Source of the DNA: Desmonostoc vinosum HA7617-LM4
Lineage (GTDB): Bacteria > Cyanobacteriota > Cyanobacteriia > Cyanobacteriales > Nostocaceae
NCBI GenBank assembly: GCA_019359515.1
Contig: JAHHHC010000011.1
Span: 94,663 to 158,662 of the forward strand
Direction of reading: 5' to 3'
Length of the DNA: 64,000 nucleotides
The notes under the pieces are model-generated. The model was not told where the DNA came from, did not search any database, and saw only the letters and a list, made by a program, of their open reading frames with translations. Shown piece after piece: positions 45,401 to 54,416 of this stretch (position 1 is its first letter; each line of letters starts with the position of its first letter). The position numbers and the translations under genes are program-made.

Positions 45401-47657
45401 AACTCAAGGAAATGTCAGTAGTGGTAAAGGTGGCGGCATCAATAGCGACAGCAGTGTCACACTCACCAATAGCATTATTTCTGATAACACGGCGAACACT
45501 GGCGGTGGTATCTACAGTGATGGTAGTGTCACACTCACCAATAGCACTATTTCTGATAACGTGGCAGGCGCTAACGGCGGTGGCGGTATTAGAAGTGATG
45601 TTAGTGTCACAGTTATCAACAGTACCATTTCTGGCAACACAGCAGACAATAACGGCGGTGGCATCAGAAGCGAAGGTAGTGTCACAGTTATCAACAGTAC
45701 TATTTCTAGTAACACAGCAAACAATAACGGCGGCGGCATCAGAAGTAGTGGGGGTACTATCAGCAACAGTACTATCACCAATAATACCGCTGATAATGAT
45801 AATGATGGCTCAGGTAATGGTGGTGGTATTTCCAACTCAGGTGCTGCCACGTACACCATCAGCAATAGCATCATCGCTGGCAACTTTGACAAAGGTAATG
45901 AAGCCCCTGATATCGATGGTCAAAACCTCAACGGTAATGGTTACAACCTAGTTGGCAATCTCAGTGGCAAATCTTCTGGAACCCTTGGCACGGGTGTAGA
46001 TATTGTCAACCCCAACCCCAAACTCAAACCACTAGGAAATTATGGTGGTACTACCCAAACTCATGGCTTAGCATTTGATAGTCTGGCTGTGAATGGGGGT
46101 AATCCTAGTTACAGTGGTAGCTTAACCAACGACCAACGTGGCACAGGTTATGATCGTATTCAAAATGGCAAGCTGGATATTGGTGCATTTGAATCAGTAT
46201 TTCCAGAAGCCAGTTTTGGTGCTGCTACCTACAACACTACAGAAGGTAGCACTGCAATTCAAATAAATATCCCCGTTTCTTTAGACAGGATTCCTGAAGT
46301 TGATGCTATCGTTCCCATTCAAATCAAAGGCAGCAGCACAGCTACTAAGGATGTAGATTATACTATTTCCCCTAATAGTCTCACCTTCGTGGCTGGGTCA
46401 ACAGGCTCAGATTTAACACAACTGGTTACTATAACTATCAAACCAGACGATTTACCTGAAAATGCTGAAACTGTGATACTCTACTTTGGCAATCTTCAGG
46501 AAGCTATTCCAGGAGCAATTACTGAAACTACTCTAAATATTGCTGCTAATGATCCAATTCAATATGCTATTTCCACTGCAAACTTATCTTTAACTGAGGG
46601 TAATACTAGCAAGCAAACTTTTACCTTCACTGTAACCCGTAGTGGTGGTATTGGTGTAGCAAGTACCGTAGATTACGCTTTTAGCGGCACAGCAAGTTAC
46701 AACAGTGACTATAACAACATTCTCATTCGGAGTGGTGAAGTTAGCTTAATTGGTGAGTTTATTGATGGTGACTTATCCGGCACTCTAAACTTCGCGCCTG
46801 GAGAAAAGACTAAGACAATAACGGTTGATATTTTAGGTGATAAAGCATTTGAACTCAATGAAGATATTACTGTCACCCTCAGTAACCCCAACCTTACAAA
46901 CGCACCGGAAAACTCCACAATTACCACCAATCAAGCGAAAGTAGATATTATCAACGATGACACCCAACCCTCTGTCAATATTACAGATGTTTCTGTTACA
47001 GAAGGTAATACAGGTGCATTAACTAACGCTAACTTCGTTGTCACTCTCTCTAATGCCAGCTATCAACAAGTGGTTGTAAATTATAGTACGAGCGATGATA
47101 CCGCCCAAGTTTCTGACCTTGATTACAATTCTGGGCTAGGCACAATCATTTTTAATCCTGGTGAAACAAGCAAAAATATTAGTGTTGGTGTTCGAGGTGA
47201 TAACAAATTTGAAGTCAATGAGAAATTTTCTGTCAATCTCTTTGGCGCAGCAAACGCCGTAATTACTGATAGTTTGGGTGTTGCACATATCATCAATGAT
47301 GACAACAATCAACTCCCCAGTATTAGAATTTCGGATGTCTCAGTCCAAGAAGGTTACGCGGCTATGATTACTAATGCTACCTTTGCTGTTACTCTTTCTA
47401 ATCCCAGTTTTCAGCAGGTGATTGTTAATTACAGCACGAGTGATGGCAGTGCTAGAGTTTCTGATTCTGATTATAGTTCTGGGCTAGGAACAGTTATTTT
47501 CAATCCTGGTGAAACTAGCAAAAATATTAGCTTTGGTGTTCGAGGTGACACCAAACGTGAAAGTAATGAGACATTTTTTGTTAATCTCTATGGTGCGACA
47601 AATGCAGCGATCGCAGATAGCCAAGGAGTCGCTACCATCATTAATGATGACTTTTAA
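42423..47657 (+). CDS. Large surface protein: DUF4347, two beta-helix repeats, Calx-beta domains
   Basis: A 1744-residue protein without a classical signal peptide. Residues about 28-185 are a DUF4347 domain (IHIVSHGSAGSMQLG, ILLYGCDVANGEG). About 195-400 is a beta-sandwich. About 405-738 is a right-handed beta-helix with repeated SNSTISGNTA units. About 740-895 is a cadherin-like module (LDSGAVEGIAVT...FNGNANITFRAWDASDG). About 899-1256 is a second beta-helix nearly duplicating the first. Four Calx-beta domains follow (about 1258-1744), each ending near IINDD. Proteins of this build are exported by type I systems in cyanobacteria and act as adhesins or envelope proteins; that role is inferred. 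AAAGGAC lies 7 bases before the ATG. Confidence 0.85.
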   Translation: MTKLPKNNHPQTQINSAKNSLQASTNIIFIDTAVNDYQSLIAGAKPGTEVVILDPNQDGVAQITEFLASRQSKSIQSIHIVSHGSAGSMQLGSTNLSSANLSKYANQLKRWSNVLTDDADILLYGCDVANGEGTKFVQQISQITGADVAASTDTTGNAALGGDWDLEVKTGNIEASLAFQPEVIQAYKSILPAGFTGTSTYTQNFDTLDNLGSPTWTDDSTITGWYAAKSSGGAQFLTYSAATGSDNAGKLYSFGSTLTDRALGSIASGSTGTIYYGLRLRNNTSSPITKLLVGYTGEQWRKSGDTSPQGLTFSYQTGTNLTSLTTPGWTSVASLNFTGPIATASAAALDGNLAANRVVITPQTITLATPLAVGEEIILRWEDINDPNADHGLAIDDVSIQVDNTIYIVTNTNDSGAGSLRQAIINANNDPGVETILFDTTGIFGDATPDTITLTSGQLNITGEVIIQGTGADKLTISGGGTSRVFNVTAPLTIDGLKITQGNAVGSTGGGINSMSNVTVSNSTISGNIANNGGGIYSNSTVTISNSTISGNTASANGGGIRSNSTVTVSNSTISGNTADTNGGGIRSNGGTISNSTITNNTADNDNNGSGNGGGISNSGTNTYTISNSIIAGNFDKGNQAPDIDGENLNGNAYNLVGSTNGKSSGTLGTGTDIVNPNPRLTPLGNYGGTTQTHSLEVDSLAANAGDPSYSGGLTTDQRGTGYNRIQGSVIDIGAFESNYTNTAPTLNNTGNPTLTAINEDVSNISNTGSLVSAIIASGAGGNPITDLDSGAVEGIAVTAVDNSNGTWQYSTDGGINWSNFTLSATSATLLRDTASDRIRFIPNPNFNGNANITFRAWDASDGNPSGTTGINPGTGGGATAFSTAIETARITVNPVNDTSFIVTNTNDSGIGSLRQAIIDANNDSGVETIRFDTTGIFGDATLDTIILTSGQLTITEEVIIQGTGADKLTISGGGGSRVFKATAPLTINGLKITQGNVSSGKGGGINSDSSVTLTNSIISDNTANTGGGIYSDGSVTLTNSTISDNVAGANGGGGIRSDVSVTVINSTISGNTADNNGGGIRSEGSVTVINSTISSNTANNNGGGIRSSGGTISNSTITNNTADNDNDGSGNGGGISNSGAATYTISNSIIAGNFDKGNEAPDIDGQNLNGNGYNLVGNLSGKSSGTLGTGVDIVNPNPKLKPLGNYGGTTQTHGLAFDSLAVNGGNPSYSGSLTNDQRGTGYDRIQNGKLDIGAFESVFPEASFGAATYNTTEGSTAIQINIPVSLDRIPEVDAIVPIQIKGSSTATKDVDYTISPNSLTFVAGSTGSDLTQLVTITIKPDDLPENAETVILYFGNLQEAIPGAITETTLNIAANDPIQYAISTANLSLTEGNTSKQTFTFTVTRSGGIGVASTVDYAFSGTASYNSDYNNILIRSGEVSLIGEFIDGDLSGTLNFAPGEKTKTITVDILGDKAFELNEDITVTLSNPNLTNAPENSTITTNQAKVDIINDDTQPSVNITDVSVTEGNTGALTNANFVVTLSNASYQQVVVNYSTSDDTAQVSDLDYNSGLGTIIFNPGETSKNISVGVRGDNKFEVNEKFSVNLFGAANAVITDSLGVAHIINDDNNQLPSIRISDVSVQEGYAAMITNATFAVTLSNPSFQQVIVNYSTSDGSARVSDSDYSSGLGTVIFNPGETSKNISFGVRGDTKRESNETFFVNLYGATNAAIADSQGVATIINDDF

Positions 47658-48035
47658 TTCTCTGTAGAGAGTGAGTGGGTAGAAATCTAATCATCTGGGA
47701 ATTGCCAACAGGAAATATGTTCAACATCTTGGCTATTGCAGCTACTACAGGCTACATCAATCTGAGAATATACTCACTCATCTCTATTAATTTTAATGAT
47801 AAATATATCTATGATTTTTGCTGAATATATGGTGTGAAAGGCTCACGCAGAGGCGCAGAGACGTAAAGAAAAGCGCAAAAAGAAATAGCGATTTATTATC
47901 AGTATAAAAAAATCCGCAAATATCCCATGTTTTGTGCTGGGTGTTTGATTTTATTCTTAGATATCTAAGAATAAAACTGGAAGATAGTATCTACATAAAT
48001 AAAGTTGATCAAAATGATTCGTAAGAGGAATATGT
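47658..48035. other. Intergenic region before the c-di-GMP gene
   Basis: No gene seen. It contains the 28-bp palindrome at 47949-47976 and otherwise AT-rich sequence. Confidence 0.5.
47949..47976. promoter_or_regulatory. Perfect 28-bp palindrome upstream of FHA-GGDEF-EAL gene
   Basis: Half-site TTTTATTCTTAGAT followed by its exact reverse complement. The centre is 73 bp before the ATG at 48036. Size and place fit an operator or a cruciform/terminator arm. It is not a member of the repeat families noted elsewhere in this window. Confidence 0.6.
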
Positions 48036-50678
48036 ATGCCAAGTGATGAACGGGAAAAAATACGTCACTTGTTGGTCGTACAAGACCTACAAGGACAGAG
48101 AACTATTCCCCTTCGAGAGGCTACATATTCTCTTGGCCGGGATTCTCGAAATGCTATTGTTCTACGTTCTCGGTCTGTATCAAGGCAACATGCTATTTTA
48201 TTGCGGGTAACTGTTCCAGAAACTGAATTATACGGCTTCCAAATTATTGATGGCAATTTCAAAGGAAAAGCAAGTACTAATGGCTTATTTGTAAACGGGA
48301 CAAAATGCTTTTCTCATAATCTTAAGCACGGAGATGCGATCGCATTTGGCAATAGTCAAGCTCAAGCTAAATATTATGCTATTTCCAATTTATCAGAACA
48401 AGCATTTTCTGAATCTTGTGAAGTTGAAGATGTATCTAGCTTTTTATCAGAGCAAGCTAATCCCGTTAATCCCTTTCAAACCTTAATTATTGACCCTACT
48501 TTTGAAGCTGCAACAGAAACAGCTCTAGCTCGTCTAGCATCTTTTCCTGAACTGATTCCTAATCCAATTATTGAGATGGATTTGGAAGGAACGGTGACTT
48601 ATTTAAATCCAGCGGCTACTCTCAAGTTTTCTCAACTTAGAGAAGTGGGTAAGCAGCATCCAATCTTGGCAGGACTCCTGAATGCAGTTAAGGGTTTAGA
48701 GAAAAATTCTTTTGTTCGGGAAGTGAAAGTTGATACACAAGTTTTTGAACAATCGATTCATTATCTGCCAGAAAGCGATTTAATTAGAACTTTTATTATT
48801 CGAGATATTACAGAGCAAAAACAAGCCGAAGCGGAACTGCGTCAACGCGATCGCTTGTTGCAAGCAGTCGCAGAAGCGGCTAATTATTTATTAGTAGAAA
48901 TGAATCATGAAACAGCTATCCACAGAGTTCTCGCAACTCTAGGCGAAGCTGCTGAAGTAGATCGTGTCTGCCTCTTTCAAAACCACCCTCATCCGGAGAC
49001 GGAAGAAATAGCTGTTAGTCTGCGGTTTGAATGGACTAACTCTGGCATTGAGTCTTCCCACTATCGTTGGCAAAATCAACCTTATCAAGATTGTGGGCTA
49101 GAACGTTGGTATGTAGAGCTTTCTGATGGCAAACTGATTAGCGGACTTGTTCAAGAATTTCCTGCGAACGAACGCGAGATTCTCATTAGAGATAACATTC
49201 AATCTATCCTCTTAGTATCTTTGCGATTAGATAACGAGTTTTGGGGTTTTCTGGGGATGGCAGACTGTACCTCAGAACGTTTTTGGTCAAGGCATGAAGA
49301 ATCTACACTACTGACGATAGCTGCTAATATTATCGGTGCGCGGCAACGTCAACAGGTAGAGGAAAAAATTCGCTATCAAGCGCTGCACGATTTGCTGACT
49401 GGATTGCCTAATCGCTTACTATTTAATGAACTCCTCAGTACCGCTTTACCTAATTCAGTTCGCAACCATGAAAGTTTAGCTGTGATTTTCCTCGACTTAG
49501 ATCGCTTCAAGCTGATCAATGACACTTTAGGACACACACTAGGCGACCAATTATTACAAAGCGTTGCTCAAAGATTAAAGGATTCTCTCAGAAGCGGCGA
49601 TACAGTTGCTCGTTGGGGGGGCGATGAATTCACTATCCTCATTCCTCGCGTGAATCATATCGAAGAAATTTCCCAAGTAGCTCAAAGAATCTTACAAGCT
49701 TTAGAGAATGCTTTCTATCTCCAAGAGCATGAACTTTACATCAGCGCTAGCCTTGGCATTGCTTTGCTTGATCAAAATAGTTGTGATGCAGAAACTCTGA
49801 TCCAACACGCAGACGCTGCTCTATATCACGCTAAAGATAAGGGAAGAAATAACTATCAGTTTTACAGTGTTTCCTTGAGTAGAATGAATCCCGAACTCCT
49901 GAGTTTGGAGAAAAGCTTACGCTATGCCCTCGAACGGGAAGAATTAACGGTACATTACCAGCCTCGGGTTAATATCGCCACTGGAAACATTACTGGTATG
50001 GAGGCTTTGTTACGCTGGCAGCACCCCGAAATGGGGTTGGTTGCCCCCAGTGTTTTTATTCCCTTGGCTGAAGAAAGCGGATTAATTATCCCCATCGGCG
50101 AATGGGTGCTAAGAACAGCTTGTAGCCAAAATAAGCTTTGGCAAGAGACAGGATTACCCTCCCTGACTATGGCTGTGAATCTTTCTCTCAAGCAGTTTCG
50201 CCAACCCAATCTAGTAGAAACTGTAAGCAGGATTCTAGCCCAGACAGGATTAGAGCCACACTTTTTAGAGTTAGAAATTACAGAAACGACTGCTATTGAA
50301 GATTTAGAGTTTACTAGAACGATGCTAGAGGATCTCGAACAGATGGGTGTTCACCTCTCTATTGATGACTTTGGTACTGGTCATTCTTCCCTGTCTCGTT
50401 TACAGCTCCTACCACTCCACAATCTCAAAATTGATAGGTCATTTATTCGAGATTTGACAACTGATGCCAGGGTAGCTCATATTGTCAAAGCAATAGTTGG
50501 TTTAGGGCAAAGCTTAGGCTTGAGGCTAACTGCTGAAGGAGTAGAAAAGGAAGAGGAACTAGAATTCTTAAAATCTATTAACTGTGAAGATGTACAAGGT
50601 TTCTTTTTTTACCGACCACTTTCAGCCCAGAAAGCAACAGAAATCCTTCACAGTGAAAGTATTAAGTTTGTAGACTAA
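48036..50678 (+). CDS. FHA-PAS-GAF-GGDEF-EAL cyclic-di-GMP protein
   Basis: An 880-residue cytoplasmic protein. The N-terminal FHA domain (about 12-115; YSLGRDSRNAIVL..RSVSRQHAI) binds phosphothreonine. A PAS domain (about 165-265), a GAF domain (about 280-440), a GGDEF domain with intact GGDEF (528-532) and an EAL domain with EAL (656-658) follow, the last with the DDFGTGHSSLS loop. Both catalytic motifs are intact, so it could make and degrade cyclic di-GMP. The FHA input links it to Ser/Thr kinase signalling. AGAGGAA precedes the ATG. Monocistronic. Confidence 0.93.
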   Translation: MPSDEREKIRHLLVVQDLQGQRTIPLREATYSLGRDSRNAIVLRSRSVSRQHAILLRVTVPETELYGFQIIDGNFKGKASTNGLFVNGTKCFSHNLKHGDAIAFGNSQAQAKYYAISNLSEQAFSESCEVEDVSSFLSEQANPVNPFQTLIIDPTFEAATETALARLASFPELIPNPIIEMDLEGTVTYLNPAATLKFSQLREVGKQHPILAGLLNAVKGLEKNSFVREVKVDTQVFEQSIHYLPESDLIRTFIIRDITEQKQAEAELRQRDRLLQAVAEAANYLLVEMNHETAIHRVLATLGEAAEVDRVCLFQNHPHPETEEIAVSLRFEWTNSGIESSHYRWQNQPYQDCGLERWYVELSDGKLISGLVQEFPANEREILIRDNIQSILLVSLRLDNEFWGFLGMADCTSERFWSRHEESTLLTIAANIIGARQRQQVEEKIRYQALHDLLTGLPNRLLFNELLSTALPNSVRNHESLAVIFLDLDRFKLINDTLGHTLGDQLLQSVAQRLKDSLRSGDTVARWGGDEFTILIPRVNHIEEISQVAQRILQALENAFYLQEHELYISASLGIALLDQNSCDAETLIQHADAALYHAKDKGRNNYQFYSVSLSRMNPELLSLEKSLRYALEREELTVHYQPRVNIATGNITGMEALLRWQHPEMGLVAPSVFIPLAEESGLIIPIGEWVLRTACSQNKLWQETGLPSLTMAVNLSLKQFRQPNLVETVSRILAQTGLEPHFLELEITETTAIEDLEFTRTMLEDLEQMGVHLSIDDFGTGHSSLSRLQLLPLHNLKIDRSFIRDLTTDARVAHIVKAIVGLGQSLGLRLTAEGVEKEEELEFLKSINCEDVQGFFFYRPLSAQKATEILHSESIKFVD

Positions 50679-50797
50679 TGAAGCTCACTAAAAAGGGAAC
50701 AGGGAACGCTTAACAGGGAACAGAAGTTCCTGAAGCATTTATGAAAAACTTTTTAGTTCGTAGCGAATTTCCGGTGCGTGTTCATAATTACTATTAA

Positions 50798-50974
50798 TTA
50801 TTTTTGCTGTTCTTGATAAATTTGTTGGGTTGTCTGCTCATGAGGTAACTTTGTCTTATTACCGATATCTCGGCCTATAAAATATCCCACGTTTGCAGCT
50901 AAAACAAGTGCAACGACAGCTAAAGCGCCAACAAGAGCCGATTGATCTCCAAAATTAAAAAATTGACGTTTCAT
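50798..50974 (-). CDS. Small single-pass membrane protein (58 aa)
   Basis: A 58-residue frame with AGGAG 9-13 bases before its ATG (50974). The protein MKRQFFNFGD... has one membrane helix (about 13-33, ALVGALAVVALVLAANVGYF), then IGRDIGNK and a Gln-rich polar tail. No family recognised. The good ribosome site and clean helix argue that it is real. It is convergent with the c-di-GMP gene. Confidence 0.7.
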   Translation of the reverse strand: MKRQFFNFGDQSALVGALAVVALVLAANVGYFIGRDIGNKTKLPHEQTTQQIYQEQQK

Positions 50975-51275
50975 AACCTTAATCTCCTGTTTACCAAAGT
51001 AAATTAAAGCTGAAATTTCAGTGTAACTTAATTACTAAAACTGAGACAAAGCTACATTGGTACAATTTCGACAGGTTCTCTTACCTTAAACATAGTCTAG
51101 GAAGGAGTTTTCGATACTTTACTCTTTTATTTTTTGATTAGAGTGATAGAAGAGTGCTAACGTAGCCATCGCAAACAAGAATGTAAACTAATTATCAAAA
51201 AGTAAAGTTTCCTAGCTTCAGCCGACAGCAACACGGATAATTGCTTCAAAGCTCAAGTATGAGGAGAAGCCAAAA
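50975..51275. other. Gene-free divergent region
   Basis: About 300 bp between the small membrane protein and the lipoprotein gene. No repeats or structured elements were recognised. Confidence 0.45.
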
Positions 51276-51785
51276 GTGATATTATCTCGTGGACGAAGGA
51301 TTCTAGCTGCTTTGCTGCTGTCACTTTTGCTACTGACAACAGCGTGTACTGCACAAGCACCTGGACGTTTTGATCAGGTACAAAAAGAAAGTACTCAGCA
51401 AAAACGCGGACAAGCTGTTGCCAAAAATGCAACACAGGGTAGTGAATTTAATAAACTTTTTCCACCAGAAGAAGCTGGCTATCAGCGCGTTTATACTCAA
51501 GAGAAAAAAGGTTTTGCGGAAGCGAAACTGAAAAAAGATAGCAAAGATGTCGCGATGCTGTCTATCTCTGATACCACTAGTACACCAGCAGCTGCGGCTA
51601 AATTTTCCCAAAGTACCAAAAAAATAGGTGGTTATCCAGCAGTGGAGGTAGGCAATACACAAACCGCGATTTTGGTAGGGAAGTATCAAGTAAAAGTTCT
51701 TTCTCGTGACCCTGCATTTTCAGCTAGCGATCGCGCCGCTTGGATAGAAAAATTTAATCTTGCCGGTCTGGCTAAACTCAATTGA
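51276..51785 (+). CDS. Putative lipoprotein of unknown function
   Basis: A 169-residue protein with a lipoprotein signal peptide. It has MILSRGRRILAALLLSLLLL and lipobox TTAC (Cys24). The mature part is polar and Lys/Gln-rich, then folded (PPEEAGYQRVYTQEKKGFAEAKL...VAMLSISDTTSTPAAAAKF...YPAVEVGNTQTAILVGKYQVKVLSRD). The start is GTG 51276 with GAGGAGA about 10 bases before it. Homologues of this look are cyanobacterial and uncharacterised. It is followed after about 48 bp by another unknown gene on the same strand. Confidence 0.7.
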   Translation: MILSRGRRILAALLLSLLLLTTACTAQAPGRFDQVQKESTQQKRGQAVAKNATQGSEFNKLFPPEEAGYQRVYTQEKKGFAEAKLKKDSKDVAMLSISDTTSTPAAAAKFSQSTKKIGGYPAVEVGNTQTAILVGKYQVKVLSRDPAFSASDRAAWIEKFNLAGLAKLN

Positions 51786-51833
51786 TTTGGAATGTTGTCA
51801 TCAAAATAACAAAGACTCAATAAGGAGATGATT

Positions 51834-52721
51834 ATGAGCAAACCGATTTTTGAGTTGGTTGATGAATTGCCAACCAGCAATTTGACTGTATCTATGTTGA
51901 ACTCGCTTGATTTTATCGCTCCTGGTCAGTGGCAAAACACCATCGGCTTTGTCAACACAATTAAAACTGTCACTGGTGAAACTGACGAAGCTTTAATTCA
52001 GCAAATTGGTGAACGTGCGATTTATCTTTACAATGATCGCTCCCAAGGTTATCAAACAGCAATGTGGCTTTATCAAACTGTGGATAGTACTGATAAAGCT
52101 TTGGGTACAGCAGCTTTAGCAAATAAAATTGGCGAAAAAGTTCCCCTTTTAGGTTTTTTAAACTCTGTCACTCCTAAATCAGACAAAGCTCAAACCATTG
52201 ATTTATCACTAAAATTAGTTGCAGAATTGGTAGCCTTTTGCCAAATTAATGGCATCCCCGGCGATAGTATTGGGGATTTTGTTGCTTCTTTGGCTGAGTA
52301 TAGCGGTGAGTCACTCATCCGTATGGTGGCATTAGTTTGTGTTGATGGTTTAATACCTCTAGGCCCAGATTTTATTAGTAAAGCGATGTCTGGACTCAAT
52401 CAAACAAATCCGCAGGAGTTAGAACAAAATTCAACTTTCCAAAATATTCAAGATGCGATTCCAGGCAATGGTGCTGACGGTAAACTGAACTTTATTGGTC
52501 AAAGTTTTGACTCTGTTAAAGGTTGGATGAACGGATTAGTTGCCTCCAACGATTTAACACCACAAAAAGTTGCCCATAATCTAAAGGGTTTTGTGGAAAT
52601 TGCTGATGATAAATTAGACTACTTAGGAGCATTCCTAGATGTAGCCACAAATTACTACGAACACACAGGTACGCAAACATTAGCACGTCGCTTGATTGAA
52701 CGAGCTGTAGCTGAGATCTAA
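51834..52721 (+). CDS. Conserved hypothetical protein, helical, soluble
   Basis: A 295-residue protein starting at ATG 51834. AAGGAG ends 7 bases before, and the ATG at 51828 overlaps that site. Mostly alpha-helical: repeated amphipathic segments, no membrane helix or signal peptide, no enzyme motif seen. Sequence landmarks are SMLNSLDFIAPGQWQNTIGF and ISKAMSGLNQTNPQEL. It probably shares a transcript with the lipoprotein before it. Function unknown. Confidence 0.7.
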   Translation: MSKPIFELVDELPTSNLTVSMLNSLDFIAPGQWQNTIGFVNTIKTVTGETDEALIQQIGERAIYLYNDRSQGYQTAMWLYQTVDSTDKALGTAALANKIGEKVPLLGFLNSVTPKSDKAQTIDLSLKLVAELVAFCQINGIPGDSIGDFVASLAEYSGESLIRMVALVCVDGLIPLGPDFISKAMSGLNQTNPQELEQNSTFQNIQDAIPGNGADGKLNFIGQSFDSVKGWMNGLVASNDLTPQKVAHNLKGFVEIADDKLDYLGAFLDVATNYYEHTGTQTLARRLIERAVAEI

Positions 52722-52782
52722 TGGACAAGGGACAGGGGGAGAATAAAGAATTACGAATTACGAATTACACATTCCCCAGTCC

Positions 52783-53505
52783 CTATTTTGCCAAACGCAA
52801 ATCTGCCGCGATCGCATTCAAGTAAGGTTGAAATACTGCTAAATTTTCTAGTTTTTCAAACTTACCTGTTGCAGAACTAGAATTAAAAGCAGTGGTAATT
52901 ACGTAAAGAGCAGTACCATCAAAGGTCACATGACCAATGTACTGCTCTTGTATTCCACCCTGTCGCTTAAGTCCGGCAAAGCCATAACGGATACCTGGAA
53001 GTTTACCAATGGTTACTGTTTGCTGTGGGAAGGTTGTCAAAACAATTTGAGTTCCATATTTGCTTTGACGGTCTTTGGCTAAACTAGTATAATAGTCTGC
53101 AACCCAAGCCTTAAGTGCTTTTATTACTTGGGTTTGGTATTTGGAATTTTGAAAATCTACCTGAGAACCAGGTGAAATTCCAGTTGATGTCAGCTTCTTT
53201 TGAAAATCTTGATTATTTGCTAGTGGATAAATTTCGATTTCAACTGTACCCAAAAGTTCTTTGTTGGATGTAACACACAGTAATGGCGCGTTTCCCTTAC
53301 AAGGAACAGCTTGCCAACCAGTTGGAACATCAGTATTTCCTAATATTTTCTGCCAAATATTTTCTTGATTAGAGTTGGGACGGGTTGCTCCTGTAGGGTT
53401 TTTCTCTACTTTGGGTTGAGAAAAGTAAGGGAGAACAAATTTAGCTCCCAACGGTATCAAAATCAGTAAAATAGCACCCAGTAAGATATGATAAACTCGC
53501 AGCAT
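52783..53505 (-). CDS. Membrane-anchored hypothetical protein
   Basis: A 240-residue protein with an N-terminal membrane anchor (about 5-27, ILLGAILLILIPLGAKFVLPYF), a Pro/Asn-rich linker, then a globular extracytoplasmic domain (about 55-238) with two cysteines (CKGNAPLLC) that may form a disulfide. The fold pattern (beta strands with LTTFPQQTVTIGKLPGIRYGFAG...FDGTALYVITTAFN) recalls PsbP/Mog1-like domains but no motif proves it. Convergent with the unknown gene to its left. Confidence 0.65.
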   Translation of the reverse strand: MLRVYHILLGAILLILIPLGAKFVLPYFSQPKVEKNPTGATRPNSNQENIWQKILGNTDVPTGWQAVPCKGNAPLLCVTSNKELLGTVEIEIYPLANNQDFQKKLTSTGISPGSQVDFQNSKYQTQVIKALKAWVADYYTSLAKDRQSKYGTQIVLTTFPQQTVTIGKLPGIRYGFAGLKRQGGIQEQYIGHVTFDGTALYVITTAFNSSSATGKFEKLENLAVFQPYLNAIAADLRLAK

Positions 53506-53796
53506 TATTCCTGAAAGCCCAAAGCCAATATTGCAGACTGACGAGATCTACCATACTTTACGGATACGCAGGATGCTACATCTTCATCGCTTCAGTTTAC
53601 ACAAATTGAGTTAGATATTTCAATGCTACGCAGTAGCGCCGACAGTAAAGGCAGCGCTACTAGCAAAGTTGTTTATTGATGTCTGTTTAATTACTTGCAG
53701 CTAGCTTGCCGGACGTATCGCCACAAAGAACAGAAACTAAACAAAATCATGAAGAGACGCTATATTTGACAGCTAAAGCAAATTGGCTAGAAGTCG

Positions 53797-53991
53797 TTAC
53801 CTGTAGCGTGAACGTTGTGTACGACGTTGCTTGTGTCTTGCGATCGCTTTTCGCTTCTCTTTCTCTAACGGTGTCTCGAAGTGACGCTTTTTCCTCATGT
53901 CTTGGAAAATTCCTGCTTTAGAAACTTCCCGCTTAAATCTTCGTAAAGCTGACTCAATACCTTCATTCTCCCCCAAAACTACTTGTGTCAT
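53797..53991 (-). CDS. rpsU: 30S ribosomal protein S21 (copy 1)
   Basis: A 64-residue basic protein, [29 protein letters not shown]..., matching S21. It is downstream of an RRM RNA-binding gene on the same strand, the arrangement known for cyanobacterial rbp-rpsU operons that respond to cold. ATG 53991 is taken as start, since the family begins MTQVV; GAGGAA precedes it. A stem-loop (54048-54082) lies between the two genes. A second rpsU lies at 58.3 kb. Confidence 0.93.
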   Translation of the reverse strand: MTQVVLGENEGIESALRRFKREVSKAGIFQDMRKKRHFETPLEKEKRKAIARHKQRRTQRSRYR

Positions 53992-54047
53992 TCTCATTCC
54001 TCCTCTATATGGATGAATAGTTGAAGACTAGAGACAAAAGAAAATAT

Positions 54048-54082
54048 TCCAGCAGAACCGAGCCTTTGGCTTATCTGCTGGA
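54048..54082 (-). promoter_or_regulatory. Intercistronic stem-loop between RRM gene and rpsU
   Basis: TCCAGCAGA pairs with TCTGCTGGA, with an inner GCC-TTT-GGC hairpin. On the coding strand it is followed by a T-rich stretch, so it could be a partial terminator that lowers rpsU relative to the RNA-binding gene. Confidence 0.65.
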
Positions 54083-54113
54083 GACTCTAGATGTTAAATT
54101 TTTACAGTAAAGC

Positions 54114-54416
54114 TTAGTAGCGACGATTATTACGAGTATTATTACCCCAGCTACCACGAGAAGAACTTCTTTCTTCACGAGGTTTAGCTTTGTTAACTTT
54201 CAAATCACGCCCCATCCACTCAGCACCATCAAGTGCTTCAATTGCTGCTGTTTCTTGTGCGTCTGATTCCATTTCTACAAAAGCAAACCCACGTGGCCGA
54301 CCTGTTTCTCGATCCGTGGGTAATTGTACACGACTTACTGTTCCATATTCTGCAAAAGCACGCTTTAGATCTTCTTCTGTAACTTGATAGGATAAGTTAC
54401 CTACATAAATCGACAT
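54114..54416 (-). CDS. RRM-type RNA-binding protein (Rbp family)
   Basis: A 100-residue protein: one RRM with RNP2 IYVGNL (3-8) and RNP1 RGFAFVEM (about 42-49), then a short Arg/Ser/Gly/Asn-rich tail (SSSRGSWGNNTRNNRRY). Cyanobacterial Rbp proteins of this type are cold-induced RNA chaperones. The tail with glycine marks the cold-regulated subgroup. Upstream 54417-54748 is a long leader. Confidence 0.93.
   Translation of the reverse strand: MSIYVGNLSYQVTEEDLKRAFAEYGTVSRVQLPTDRETGRPRGFAFVEMESDAQETAAIEALDGAEWMGRDLKVNKAKPREERSSSRGSWGNNTRNNRRY

Noticed and set aside
43592..46930. Long antisense frames within the large surface protein
   Set aside because: They are shadows of the repetitive Ser/Asn/Thr coding sequence and have hydrophobic low-complexity content.
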